The notes under the pieces: model-generated
Seen by the model: only the letters and a program-made list of their open reading frames with translations
Database searches by the model: none
What the model was told of the DNA's origin: nothing
Shown: positions 42,930 through 50,769 of the stretch, one piece after another
Numbering within the stretch: the first letter of the stretch is position 1
How the letters are laid out: the number at the start of each line of letters is the position of its first letter
Translations under genes and position numbers: made by a program
Source: JAUYIV01 sp040882645
Lineage (GTDB): Bacteria; Actinomycetota; Acidimicrobiia; Spongiisociales; UBA11373
Direction of reading: 5' to 3'
Length of the DNA stretch: 64,000 nucleotides
Assembly: GCA_040882645.1 (NCBI GenBank)
Contig: JBBEAX010000052.1
Span: forward strand, 1-64,000

Positions 42930-43760
42930 ATGAAATCGTTCCGTGTCCTGTTTCTCGCCGACAGCCAGCTTGGTCTGTACGCGTCGTTCAGCGGCATGTC
43001 GGAAGAAGCGGCGGCCCAGTACGCGGCCCAGGGGATGCACGTGGAAGCGGTGCCATCGACCCAGGGACACGAATGGGACGCGGCGATGTACCGGAAGGCG
43101 GTCGAGGCTGCCAACCATCTACGGCCCGACCTGGTGCTGTTCGGGGGCGACATGATCGACGATCCCAACAGCGAGGATCAGCTGAACAGCTTCCTATCGA
43201 TCTCGTCGCGCCTCGACCGCGACATCCCCATGCGATTCGCCCCCGGGAATCACGACATCGCGGCGGATACGGTCGTGCCCACGCCCGAGAGCATCGCCGC
43301 CTATCGGGCGGTCTACGGGGACGACCACTACACGTTTCGGGCAGGCCCGGTGTCGTTCGTCGTCCTCAACACGGTGGTCATCGACCACCCCGAATTGGTG
43401 CCGGCGGAGTGGGCTGCGCAGCGGGAGTTCATTGCCGAAGCGCTCGACACCGACGAGCCGCCGATCGTCGTCGGCCACCACCCTTTCTTCCTCGAGAGCC
43501 TCCACGAGGAGGACAACTACTGGAACCTCCCGACGGAGAGGCGAATCCCCCTCGTCGAGCAGATGCGCCGCGCCGGGGTTCGCCTGTCGATCGCCGGGCA
43601 CTGGCACCGCAACAACATCGCCAGCTACGGCGACCTCGAAGTGGTCACCTCAGGCCCGGTCGGCTATCCCCTCGGTAGCGACCCGTCGGGTTTCCGGCTG
43701 ATCGAAATCACCGAAGAGGGGCGCATCGCCCACCGCTACTTGCCACTCGACGCGGACTAG
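42930..43760 (+). CDS. Calcineurin-like metallophosphoesterase
   Basis: A 276-residue phosphoesterase with the five metal-binding blocks of the family: FLADSQLG (Asp11, where Ser-Gln replaces the usual xHx), LFGGDMIDD, FAPGNHDI, VVGHHPFF and IAGHWHRN. The first block's missing His occurs in several subfamilies and may change metal use. It looks cytoplasmic, with no signal peptide. The substrate is unknown; phosphoproteins, nucleotides or phospholipids are possible. It lies 45 bases before the REC-TrxR operon on the same strand. Confidence 0.86.
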   Translation: MKSFRVLFLADSQLGLYASFSGMSEEAAAQYAAQGMHVEAVPSTQGHEWDAAMYRKAVEAANHLRPDLVLFGGDMIDDPNSEDQLNSFLSISSRLDRDIPMRFAPGNHDIAADTVVPTPESIAAYRAVYGDDHYTFRAGPVSFVVLNTVVIDHPELVPAEWAAQREFIAEALDTDEPPIVVGHHPFFLESLHEEDNYWNLPTERRIPLVEQMRRAGVRLSIAGHWHRNNIASYGDLEVVTSGPVGYPLGSDPSGFRLIEITEEGRIAHRYLPLDAD

Positions 43761-43805
43761 GGCCGCTCGAAGTGGGATCATCCAACCCGACCACCTGAGG
43801 CGACC

Positions 43806-45437
43806 ATGGCCAAACCATTCATTGTCACCGTCGACGACGACCCCCAGGTGCTGGCGGCGGTGGAACGAGACCTGCGCTCGAAGTACGCCGCCGACTACCG
43901 GATCCTCCGTGCCAGTTCAGGCGCTCAGGCCCTGGAGGCGATCGATGGGCTCAAGGGTCGGGGCGACCAACTGGCGCTGATCGTGGCCGACCAGCGCATG
44001 CCCCAGATGACGGGCACCGATTTCCTCGAGAAGGCGGCCCGCATCTACCCCCAGGCCCGCACCGTCCTGCTCACCGCCTACGCCGACACCGAGGCCGCCA
44101 TCCAGGCGATCAACCAGGTGGGTCTCGACCACTACCTGATGAAGCCCTGGGATCCACCCGAGGACCACCTGTATCCCGTGCTCGACGACCTCCTGGACGA
44201 GTGGAACCAAACGGTGGAACTGCCTTACGAAGGCATCCGGGTGATTGGCACCACCTGGTCTCCGTTGACCCATGAAGTAAAGGACTTTCTCGCCCGCAAC
44301 CAGATCTCGTATCGCTTCGCCGACGTCGAGCGGGACGAGGAGGCCGCAGCCATCGCCTCCGCCGCCGAGAACCACATCCCGGTGGTCCTCATGCCAGATG
44401 GGACCAGGCTGGTCGAGCCCGACCGGCGGACCCTGGCGGCACAGGTGGGAATGCGGGTGGAAGCCGAGAAGCCCTTCTACGACCTGGTGGTGATCGGGGC
44501 CGGCCCCCCCGGGCTGGCCGCCGGGGTCTACGGCGCGTCCGAGGGGCTCAGCGTCACGATCCTCGAGCGTGACTCGACCGGCGGGCAGGCCGGGACCAGC
44601 TCGCGCATCGAGAACTACCTGGGGTTCCCCAAGGGCATCAGCGGTACCGATCTTGCCCGGCGGGCCGCCACGCAGGCACTGCGGCTCGGAGCCGAGATCG
44701 TCACCGCCGGAGAAGTCCAATCGGCCCGGGTGGAAGGCGCAACAAAGATCGCCACCCTCTCGGACGGTACGGAGATCGCGTCGAAGGCCATCGTGGTCGC
44801 CACGGGAATGACCATGCGCACGTTGGAGGTGCCCGGCTACGAGAAGTTCACCGGCGCCGGCCTGTTCTACGGCGCCGCCATTTCTGAGGCGTCCACCTAC
44901 CGGGATCGACCGGTGTTCGTGATCGGCGGGGCGAACTCGGCGGGACAGGCGGCGATGATGTTCAGCCGGTACTCGAGCACCGTCACGATCGTGGTTCGCG
45001 GCAAAGACATCGAGTCGAAGATGTCGCAGTACCTGGTCGATCAGATCCGGGCCACGAAGAACATAGAAGTCCTGCTCAACACCCAGGTCGTCGAGATGCT
45101 CGGCGCGACCCGCCTCGACCGGGTGGTGCTCAAGCAAGGTGACGACCAGGTGGAACGAGAGTGCGCCGCTGTCTTCGTGTTCGTCGGTGCGCGTCCCCAC
45201 TCCGACTTCATCAAGGATCTGGTGGCAGTCAACGACCAGGGGTTCATCCTCACGGGTACCGACCTCGACATGAAGAAGTGGCCCCTCGAGCGCGACCCGT
45301 ACCTGATGGAGACCAGCGTTCCCGGAGTGTTCGCCGCAGGCGACGTTCGCCATGGGGTGGTGCGACGGGTGGCGTCGGCGGTCGGCCAGGGCTCGGTGTG
45401 CATCAGCTTCGTCCATCAGTACCTCGGGACGGTCTGA
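43806..45437 (+). CDS. Receiver-glutaredoxin-like-thioredoxin reductase-like fusion without active-site cysteines
   Basis: A 543-residue three-part fusion. Residues 1-130 are a receiver domain (TVDDDPQV, phospho-acceptor Asp62 in IVADQRMPQMTG, conserved Lys113). Residues about 141-215 look like a glutaredoxin/thioredoxin domain, but the Cys positions read TTWSPLTHEV. Residues about 222-540 are a thioredoxin-reductase-like FAD/NADPH domain (VIGAGPPGLAAG, VIGGANSAGQAA, FAAGDVRHG); the CATC site is replaced by FYGAAIS. Only two Cys remain (453, 532). It may be a flavin-based redox or NAD(P)H sensor rather than a disulfide reductase. It ends directly before the kinase gene. Confidence 0.86.
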   Translation: MAKPFIVTVDDDPQVLAAVERDLRSKYAADYRILRASSGAQALEAIDGLKGRGDQLALIVADQRMPQMTGTDFLEKAARIYPQARTVLLTAYADTEAAIQAINQVGLDHYLMKPWDPPEDHLYPVLDDLLDEWNQTVELPYEGIRVIGTTWSPLTHEVKDFLARNQISYRFADVERDEEAAAIASAAENHIPVVLMPDGTRLVEPDRRTLAAQVGMRVEAEKPFYDLVVIGAGPPGLAAGVYGASEGLSVTILERDSTGGQAGTSSRIENYLGFPKGISGTDLARRAATQALRLGAEIVTAGEVQSARVEGATKIATLSDGTEIASKAIVVATGMTMRTLEVPGYEKFTGAGLFYGAAISEASTYRDRPVFVIGGANSAGQAAMMFSRYSSTVTIVVRGKDIESKMSQYLVDQIRATKNIEVLLNTQVVEMLGATRLDRVVLKQGDDQVERECAAVFVFVGARPHSDFIKDLVAVNDQGFILTGTDLDMKKWPLERDPYLMETSVPGVFAAGDVRHGVVRRVASAVGQGSVCISFVHQYLGTV

Positions 45438-46832
45438 GTGCTGGAACTGCTCCGGGCCGTGTCGCTCTTCTCCGACCTCGACGATGCCGACCTGGAGGCG
45501 CTCGCAGAGGACTCGCGAGAGGTCGCGGTCGCCGCCGACACCGAGCTGTTCGAAGAGGGTGACTTTGGCGACGATGCCTACGTCGTGATCGACGGGACCC
45601 TCGAGATCACCAAGCAATCGGCGAATCGCGAAGTGCTCGTGGCAGTGCGAACCCGGGGCGACGTGATCGGGGAGATGGCGCCGCTCGAAGCGGCGATCAT
45701 CGGCCCGGCGCCGCGATCCGCCACCGTGCGCGCCCGTACCGACTCGCGGTTGCTCGAGATCCAGAAGGCCAGCCTCGACCGGGTGCTCGAGACCAGCCCC
45801 AAAGGTGCCCGAGCGATGTTCGGAGTCCTGCTCCGGCGGTGGCGCGAAACGGAGTCGTTGGTCCGCCACAGCGAGAAGATGGCGCAACTGGGCACCCTCA
45901 GCGCCGGCTTAGCCCACGAGATAAACAACCCGGCCTCGGCGGTCAAGCGTGCAGCCGAGGAGCTCGGCGAGGCAGTCGACCGCTACGTGGAGGCACGAGC
46001 AGCCTTCGGCGCGGAGGGCGTACCCCCCAGCGTGACCGGCCTCCTCGAGCGCCTGGCTGCCGGGAACCGTCCGGCACCCACCCCGACCGACCCCCTCGCC
46101 CGCAGCGACGTGGAGTCGACGGTGGAGGCTTGGCTCGAGGATCAAGGCGTCGAAGAGGCGTGGTCGCATGCGTCGGCCTTGGTCGAGATCGGCGTCGACC
46201 CTCAGGCACTGGAATCGTTGGGGCTGACCGGGCAAGTGTTGTCACGGGCAGTCAGCCTGATCACCGCCGGAGCAACCGCCCACGACCTGATCCACGTGAC
46301 CAAGGAGGGCGCCACCCGGGTATTCACTCTGGTCAAGTCGATGAAGGACTACTCCTATCTCGACCAGGCACCCATCCAGGATGTCGTGGTACCCACCGGC
46401 ATCAACGACACCCTCTTGATCCTGCGGTCCAAGCTGAAGGACATCGAAGTCGTGACGGAGTTCGAGGATCTTCCGGCGATCCCGGCTTACGGGAGCGAAC
46501 TCAACCAGGTGTGGACCAACCTCCTCGACAACGCCGCGGACGCCATCCACGAGCACGGCGGCTCGAAGATTGCGGTTCGGGCATTCCGCGAGGGCGACCA
46601 GGTGGTCGTTGAGATCTCCGACGACGGGCCGGGCATACCCCCGGAGGTCCAGCCGCGCATCTTCGACGCCTTCTTCACCACCAAGGAGCCAGGCAAAGGG
46701 ACCGGGCAGGGCCTCGGAATCGCATTCTCCATCGTCGTCCAGCGCCACGGCGGCAACGTGCTGGTGAAGGAAACCGGACCGGACGGCACTACCTTCCGAG
46801 TGGAACTCCCCGTCGAAGGACCCCCCGCATGA
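45438..46832 (+). CDS. Cyclic-nucleotide-binding-domain histidine kinase
   Basis: A 464-residue protein: a cNMP-binding/Crp-like sensor domain (about residues 1-120; LFEEGDFGDDAYVVIDGTLE and GDVIGEMAPLE), then a histidine kinase with H160 in GLAHEINNPASA, the N box NQVWTNLLDNAADAI, G1 EISDDGPGIPP and G2 GKGTGQGLGIAFS. No membrane segment is present, so it is a soluble kinase. GTG 45438 follows the stop of the REC fusion with no gap, so the receiver there is the likely partner. The UBP zinc-finger gene overlaps its end. Confidence 0.9.
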   Translation: MLELLRAVSLFSDLDDADLEALAEDSREVAVAADTELFEEGDFGDDAYVVIDGTLEITKQSANREVLVAVRTRGDVIGEMAPLEAAIIGPAPRSATVRARTDSRLLEIQKASLDRVLETSPKGARAMFGVLLRRWRETESLVRHSEKMAQLGTLSAGLAHEINNPASAVKRAAEELGEAVDRYVEARAAFGAEGVPPSVTGLLERLAAGNRPAPTPTDPLARSDVESTVEAWLEDQGVEEAWSHASALVEIGVDPQALESLGLTGQVLSRAVSLITAGATAHDLIHVTKEGATRVFTLVKSMKDYSYLDQAPIQDVVVPTGINDTLLILRSKLKDIEVVTEFEDLPAIPAYGSELNQVWTNLLDNAADAIHEHGGSKIAVRAFREGDQVVVEISDDGPGIPPEVQPRIFDAFFTTKEPGKGTGQGLGIAFSIVVQRHGGNVLVKETGPDGTTFRVELPVEGPPA

Positions 46833-47152
46833 GGCTCAGGCGCCGCAAGGAGAAGCCCTCTAAGCCGCCCAAGTGCGAGCACCTGCTGGCGATGCCAATC
46901 GACCCCCGCCCCGAAGGGGGCTGTGAGCAGTGCCTTGCCCTCGGCGACACCTGGGTGCACCTCCGGTTCTGCGTCGAGTGCCGCGCCATCGGCTGCTGCG
47001 AGGCTTCGAAGAACCAGCACGCCCGCAAGCATGTCGAAGCGTCGGGGCACCCCGTGGTACGGACGCTCGAGTCTGGTGAGGATTGGGCGTGGTGCTATCC
47101 ACACGAAATGGGGCGGAACCTCTCACCACCGGCCGTCGAGACCCTCTCCTAG
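46829..47152 (+). CDS. UBP-type zinc-finger protein
   Basis: A 107-residue protein with the ubiquitin-hydrolase-type (ZnF-UBP) zinc finger (PF02148). The ligand pattern is complete: Cys16/His18, Cys32/Cys35, Cys48/Cys51, Cys56, then His64, His68 and His74. In eukaryotes this fold binds the free C terminus of ubiquitin; in bacteria its target is unknown, though a Pup- or redox-related peptide tail is conceivable. Its ATG overlaps the kinase stop (ATGA), which places it in the REC-TrxR/kinase operon. Confidence 0.87.
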   Translation: MRLRRRKEKPSKPPKCEHLLAMPIDPRPEGGCEQCLALGDTWVHLRFCVECRAIGCCEASKNQHARKHVEASGHPVVRTLESGEDWAWCYPHEMGRNLSPPAVETLS

Positions 47153-47154
47153 CG

Positions 47155-48402
47155 GTGGATGAGACCACTGTCATTCTGCGTTTCCTGCTGGCAGCGGCCC
47201 TCGGTGCGCTGATCGGGCTCGAACGCCAGGTGGCTCGCGGCAGCGAGAGCATGGCGTTCTCCGGGATGCGGACGTTCGCCCTCTACGCGGTGTGGGGGGC
47301 CGGGGCGGCGTTCATGGGCGCAGAGATCGGTCAGGCGGCCTTCGCCGTTGCCGCCGCCGGATTCGTCGCCCTGCTCGTGGTCGAGTACTACTCGAAGGCC
47401 CGCGGCGGCGGAACCGGGACGACGACCGAGGCGGCTTCCTTCGCAGCCTTCCTCATCGGCGTCCTGGTGTGGTCCGAACACGAAGTACCCGCGCTGGCAC
47501 TGGCGGTCGGCGTCGCCGCCCTCCTCCAGTCCAAGGTCTGGATTCACGGGGTCGTGGGCCGATTCACCGACGAGGACCTGCGGGCGCTGCTGCGTTTTGG
47601 CGTCCTCACTGCCGTGATCCTGCCCCTCGTGCCGAATCGCAACCTCGGGCCCTTCGAGGCGATCAACCCCTTCGAGATTTGGTTGATGGTCGTCTTCGTC
47701 GCCGGGATCGGGCTGGCAGGTTATGTGGCGCTCCGCGCCCTCGGCCCGCGGGGTCTGGCCCCCACCGGGCTCCTCGGCGGTTTGGTCTCATCGACCGCGG
47801 TGACCCTCGGCTTCGCCCGGATGAGCCGGCGGTCGCCTGAGGTGACCGGTTCGCTCTCCGCCGGGATCCTGGCCGCGTCGGGCGTCATGTACGCGCGCGT
47901 GCTGATCGAAGCCTTCGTGGTGGAGCCGCAGCTCGGCCGCCGTCTGATCATCCCCCTCTCGGCCCTGTTCGTGGCGGTCATTGGGTCGGCAGCCGTCACC
48001 TGGCGACGATCGGCGCGCCACGACGCGGCCGACTCCGACCTGAAGCTCCGCAATCCAGTGACGATCGCCAGCGCCCTTCAGTTCGGGGCGTTGTATGGCA
48101 CGGTGGTGTTCGTCGCCAAGGCCCTCATCGACAACGTGTCGCAGGCATCGCTGAGTGCCGTCGGCGCGGTTTCTGGCATCAACGATGTCGACGCAATCAC
48201 CTTGGCGACCGCCAACTTCGTGCGAAGCGGGACGGTGCCGGTCGACACAGGAGCCAAAGCGGTGATGGCGGCGGTGGCCGTCAACACCATCGTCAAGGCC
48301 GGGCTGTCGATGGTGCTCGGCTCCAAATCCTTGGGCATTCGGGTTGCCGCCATCCTGGTTCCAGCAGCCGTGGGAGCGGGGGCTGCCTGGTTCCTGGTGT
48401 GA
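47155..48402 (+). CDS. MgtC/DUF4010 membrane protein
   Basis: A 415-residue membrane protein with about twelve hydrophobic segments. The N-terminal third is MgtC-like (ILRFLLAAALGALIGLERQ, FSGMRTFALYAVWGAG), and the rest matches DUF4010 (LLGGLVSSTAVTLGFARMSR, GVMYARVLIEAFVV). Such proteins are thought to be ion or small-solute transporters. GTG 47155 lies two bases after the UBP stop; the frame is open to 47083, which would overlap that gene. Membership of the signalling operon is likely from spacing alone. Confidence 0.83.
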   Translation: MDETTVILRFLLAAALGALIGLERQVARGSESMAFSGMRTFALYAVWGAGAAFMGAEIGQAAFAVAAAGFVALLVVEYYSKARGGGTGTTTEAASFAAFLIGVLVWSEHEVPALALAVGVAALLQSKVWIHGVVGRFTDEDLRALLRFGVLTAVILPLVPNRNLGPFEAINPFEIWLMVVFVAGIGLAGYVALRALGPRGLAPTGLLGGLVSSTAVTLGFARMSRRSPEVTGSLSAGILAASGVMYARVLIEAFVVEPQLGRRLIIPLSALFVAVIGSAAVTWRRSARHDAADSDLKLRNPVTIASALQFGALYGTVVFVAKALIDNVSQASLSAVGAVSGINDVDAITLATANFVRSGTVPVDTGAKAVMAAVAVNTIVKAGLSMVLGSKSLGIRVAAILVPAAVGAGAAWFLV

Positions 48403-48506
48403 ACCCGGCATAACTGGCGACTCGCTGCGCACCACACCATCCGGGTCGATCGGCTCTGGTGACGACGCGGTGCCCCGGAGAGGCTGAAGCCAGGCAGGAG
48501 GGCTCG

Positions 48507-49841
48507 ATGAAGCAGAGCGACGGCTGGCTGCAGGGCTCGCACGGCACGGTCTACTACCGGCGGTGGGTCGAGGCGGCACCGATCCGCCGTATCGTCCTTG
48601 TCATCCACGGGTATGCCGAGCACGGCGGGCGCTACGCCCATGTCGCGGAGGCCCTGACTGCCGTTGGTGCCGCGGTCTACGCCGGGGACCATGCCGGCCA
48701 CGGACGCTCGGACGGGGAACGAGCCCTCATCACCGACTTCGAGCGCGCCGTCGACGACCTCCGCCGCCTGGCCGGTATCGCCCGTGCCGAGCATCCCGGG
48801 GTCCCCCTGGTGCTGGTGGGGCATTCGATGGGCGGACTACTCGCCGGGCGATTCGCCCAGCGATGGCCCGAAGAGGTCGCGGGAGTGGCGTTCTGCGGCG
48901 CAGTCATCGGTGACTGGGCGTGGGCCCGCCGGGTGCTCGCGCAGCCGGAATTGCCCTACATAGAGTTCGACCCGGCCGCCCTCTCCCGCGATCCGGCGGT
49001 GGGCGTCGCTTACGCCTCCGACCCCCTCGTCTATCACGGCCAATACAAGCGCGGCCTCCTCGAAGCAGAAGTGGCCGCCCTGGATCGTTTCCAGGCCGAT
49101 ATCGGCCGCCTCGACATGCCCGTTCTGTTCCTCCACGGGAGCGAGGACCCCTTTGTCCCCCATGAGCGGTCGCTGCAGGCGGTCCGGGACATGGCCACCG
49201 ACGACGTCACCATTCGCACCTACCAGGGTGCCCGTCACGAGGTGCTCAACGAGTCGAACCGAGCCGAGGTGATCGCGGATCTCACGGCGTGGATTGGGCG
49301 CTTCAGCCCTCCCGGGGCGGCCGAACACGGGGCCTCGCCGCCGGAGGAGCACGTGGGCGTCCTGTTCCCGAGCCGGGAGTCTGCCCGGGCGGCAGTGGAG
49401 CAGCTCCACCGCGCCGGTGTCGTCGATGAGGCATTCGAGGCAGCCGTCGGTGGCGGCGGCTCCCACCTGTTCGAGGAGGACATCTCCTCAGAGGTGGCTC
49501 ACGCCGTCACTCGGGGAATAGCCGTCGGGATCCCGATCGGGGCAGCAGTCGGTGCGATGTTCATCCCGGTGATCGCAGCAGTTGCGGGCACGACCGTCGG
49601 CATTGCGGGCGGAGTCGCCGGCGCGATGGCCGGCGCCTTCGTAGGTGCCTACTTCGGAGCCTTTTTCGGGTTCGCCGCCCGGAGTCCCGCCATGGCCGAG
49701 GAGCTCGCTTGGGAGCTCACCCGGGTCGCCCGGGGCGAGGTCCTGGTCATCGTCGAGGATCGCGGACGCAGGCACCAGGTCGAGGAGATACTCACCACAA
49801 ACGATGGTCGGCTGATCCATCCGACCCGCCACGCCGCCTGA
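48507..49841 (+). CDS. Monoacylglycerol lipase-like hydrolase fused to a glycine-zipper domain
   Basis: A 444-residue fusion. The first 270 residues are an alpha/beta hydrolase of the monoacylglycerol lipase type: VLVIHGYAEHGGRY, GDHAGHGRSDG, nucleophile Ser in VLVGHSMGGLLAGRFA (~residue 113), Asp in HGSEDPFVPHE and His in GARHEVLNES. From about residue 296, HVGVLFPSRESARAAVEQLH resembles stress-protein DUF1269/YlaX-like domains and leads to a glycine-zipper membrane hairpin (VGIAGGVAGAMAGAFVGAYF). GGAGG precedes ATG 48507. The fusion suggests a membrane-inserted lipase. Confidence 0.82.
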   Translation: MKQSDGWLQGSHGTVYYRRWVEAAPIRRIVLVIHGYAEHGGRYAHVAEALTAVGAAVYAGDHAGHGRSDGERALITDFERAVDDLRRLAGIARAEHPGVPLVLVGHSMGGLLAGRFAQRWPEEVAGVAFCGAVIGDWAWARRVLAQPELPYIEFDPAALSRDPAVGVAYASDPLVYHGQYKRGLLEAEVAALDRFQADIGRLDMPVLFLHGSEDPFVPHERSLQAVRDMATDDVTIRTYQGARHEVLNESNRAEVIADLTAWIGRFSPPGAAEHGASPPEEHVGVLFPSRESARAAVEQLHRAGVVDEAFEAAVGGGGSHLFEEDISSEVAHAVTRGIAVGIPIGAAVGAMFIPVIAAVAGTTVGIAGGVAGAMAGAFVGAYFGAFFGFAARSPAMAEELAWELTRVARGEVLVIVEDRGRRHQVEEILTTNDGRLIHPTRHAA

Positions 49842-49854
49842 GCGCGGTCCCCAG

Positions 49855-50619
49855 TCAGTCGGCTGGCCGGCGCACCACCGTCTCGGACTCCCGGGAGTCC
49901 ACGGGTTCGAACCCTCGGGCGTCGTACATCTGGCGCGGCCCCCGGAAGTGCCCCGGGTCACCTTCTTCGGGCGATAGGAGGGGATACCCCTCGACCCAGG
50001 CTCCTCCCCTGGCACCGGTGTCGGCGATCACCCAGTCGAGCAATGCCCCGGCCACCCCGTGCTTCCGGTAGGGCGGCGAAATCACGAAGCACGAGACGCC
50101 GATCACCGAAGTCGGGTCGGGACCATCGGGCTCGGGCGTGTGGTGCTTTCCGTAGGTGTCCCGGGTGGAGGCATTTACCCAGCCGGCCACCTTGCCATCG
50201 ACATAGGCGAGATATCCGAAGGTGCTGCCGTTGCGCAGCCGCTCGATCATCGCCGCCCGATTGTCGCTCCACAGGCGTTCCGGGTCGTCGGCGGCGGGGG
50301 GCTCATGCGGCTCCCGGCAGTAACACGAAGCCCAATCCGGGTTACCGGCAAAGCCCTCGCGATCGAACAAACGCAGCCAGTCGTCGATCCGGTCGGCGGT
50401 GACCGGATGCACCGTGACCTCACCGATCTCGCTCAGCCGCTCGGTGGGGCCATCGACCCGCTCGACGGCCGCCGCGTAGTTGATGGCGTAGTTGCGAAGG
50501 GAATGCTCGGGATAGGACCAGTCATGGTCCTTGGCGGCGTGCTCGACGAACCGATCGGCAACCGCCTCCGCATCGTCGCCTTCGACCACGACCTCGCACG
50601 CAAAGCACCCAGACCTCAA
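49855..50619 (-). CDS. DUF1059-GNAT acetyltransferase fusion
   Basis: A 254-residue protein. The first 60 residues (FACEVVVEGDDAEAVADRFV then EHAAKDHDWS) match the small DUF1059 domain. The rest is a GNAT N-acetyltransferase with VIGVSCFVISPPYRKHGVAG, the acetyl-CoA loop with an R-x-x-G-x-A variant, and MYDARGFEPV near the end, as well as DWASCYCREPHE. The start is TTG 50619 with AGGAGG seven bases upstream. The substrate is unknown. It is convergent with the lipase fusion. Confidence 0.78.
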   Translation of the reverse strand: MRSGCFACEVVVEGDDAEAVADRFVEHAAKDHDWSYPEHSLRNYAINYAAAVERVDGPTERLSEIGEVTVHPVTADRIDDWLRLFDREGFAGNPDWASCYCREPHEPPAADDPERLWSDNRAAMIERLRNGSTFGYLAYVDGKVAGWVNASTRDTYGKHHTPEPDGPDPTSVIGVSCFVISPPYRKHGVAGALLDWVIADTGARGGAWVEGYPLLSPEEGDPGHFRGPRQMYDARGFEPVDSRESETVVRRPAD

Positions 50620-50662
50620 GACGCCGCCTCCTGTGATCGGACCAAGCTAACGGGTGTCAGTC

Positions 50663-50690
50663 GCTGCCCGCTGCCCGCTACCCGCAAGCG
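50663..50690. repeat. Heptamer tract GCTGCCC-GCTGCCC-GCTACCC-GCAAGCG
   Basis: Four 7-bp units end with a GCAAG unit, in the 150-base spacer between the DUF1059-GNAT and FAD-oxidase genes. The spacer also repeats TCGCCCATCG twice downstream. It belongs to the same repeat family as those at 52159-52283 and 59606-59626. Confidence 0.7.
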
Positions 50691-50769
50691 GCGCGCTGAC
50701 GCGGTTTCGCCCATCGCCGGCCAGGCGAAGCCAGGCCGAATCGCCCATCGCGGCCGAGCGCAGCGAGGC

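Noticed and set aside
43806..45437. Functional thioredoxin reductase (trxB)
   Set aside because: The CATC site is GAAIS and the thioredoxin-like domain has no cysteine pair.
49885..49919. A tRNA T-arm-like GGGTTCGAACCC and a 16-bp palindrome
   Set aside because: They lie inside the well-supported DUF1059-GNAT gene (codons for the GFEPVDSRES region), and no acceptor or anticodon stem is nearby.
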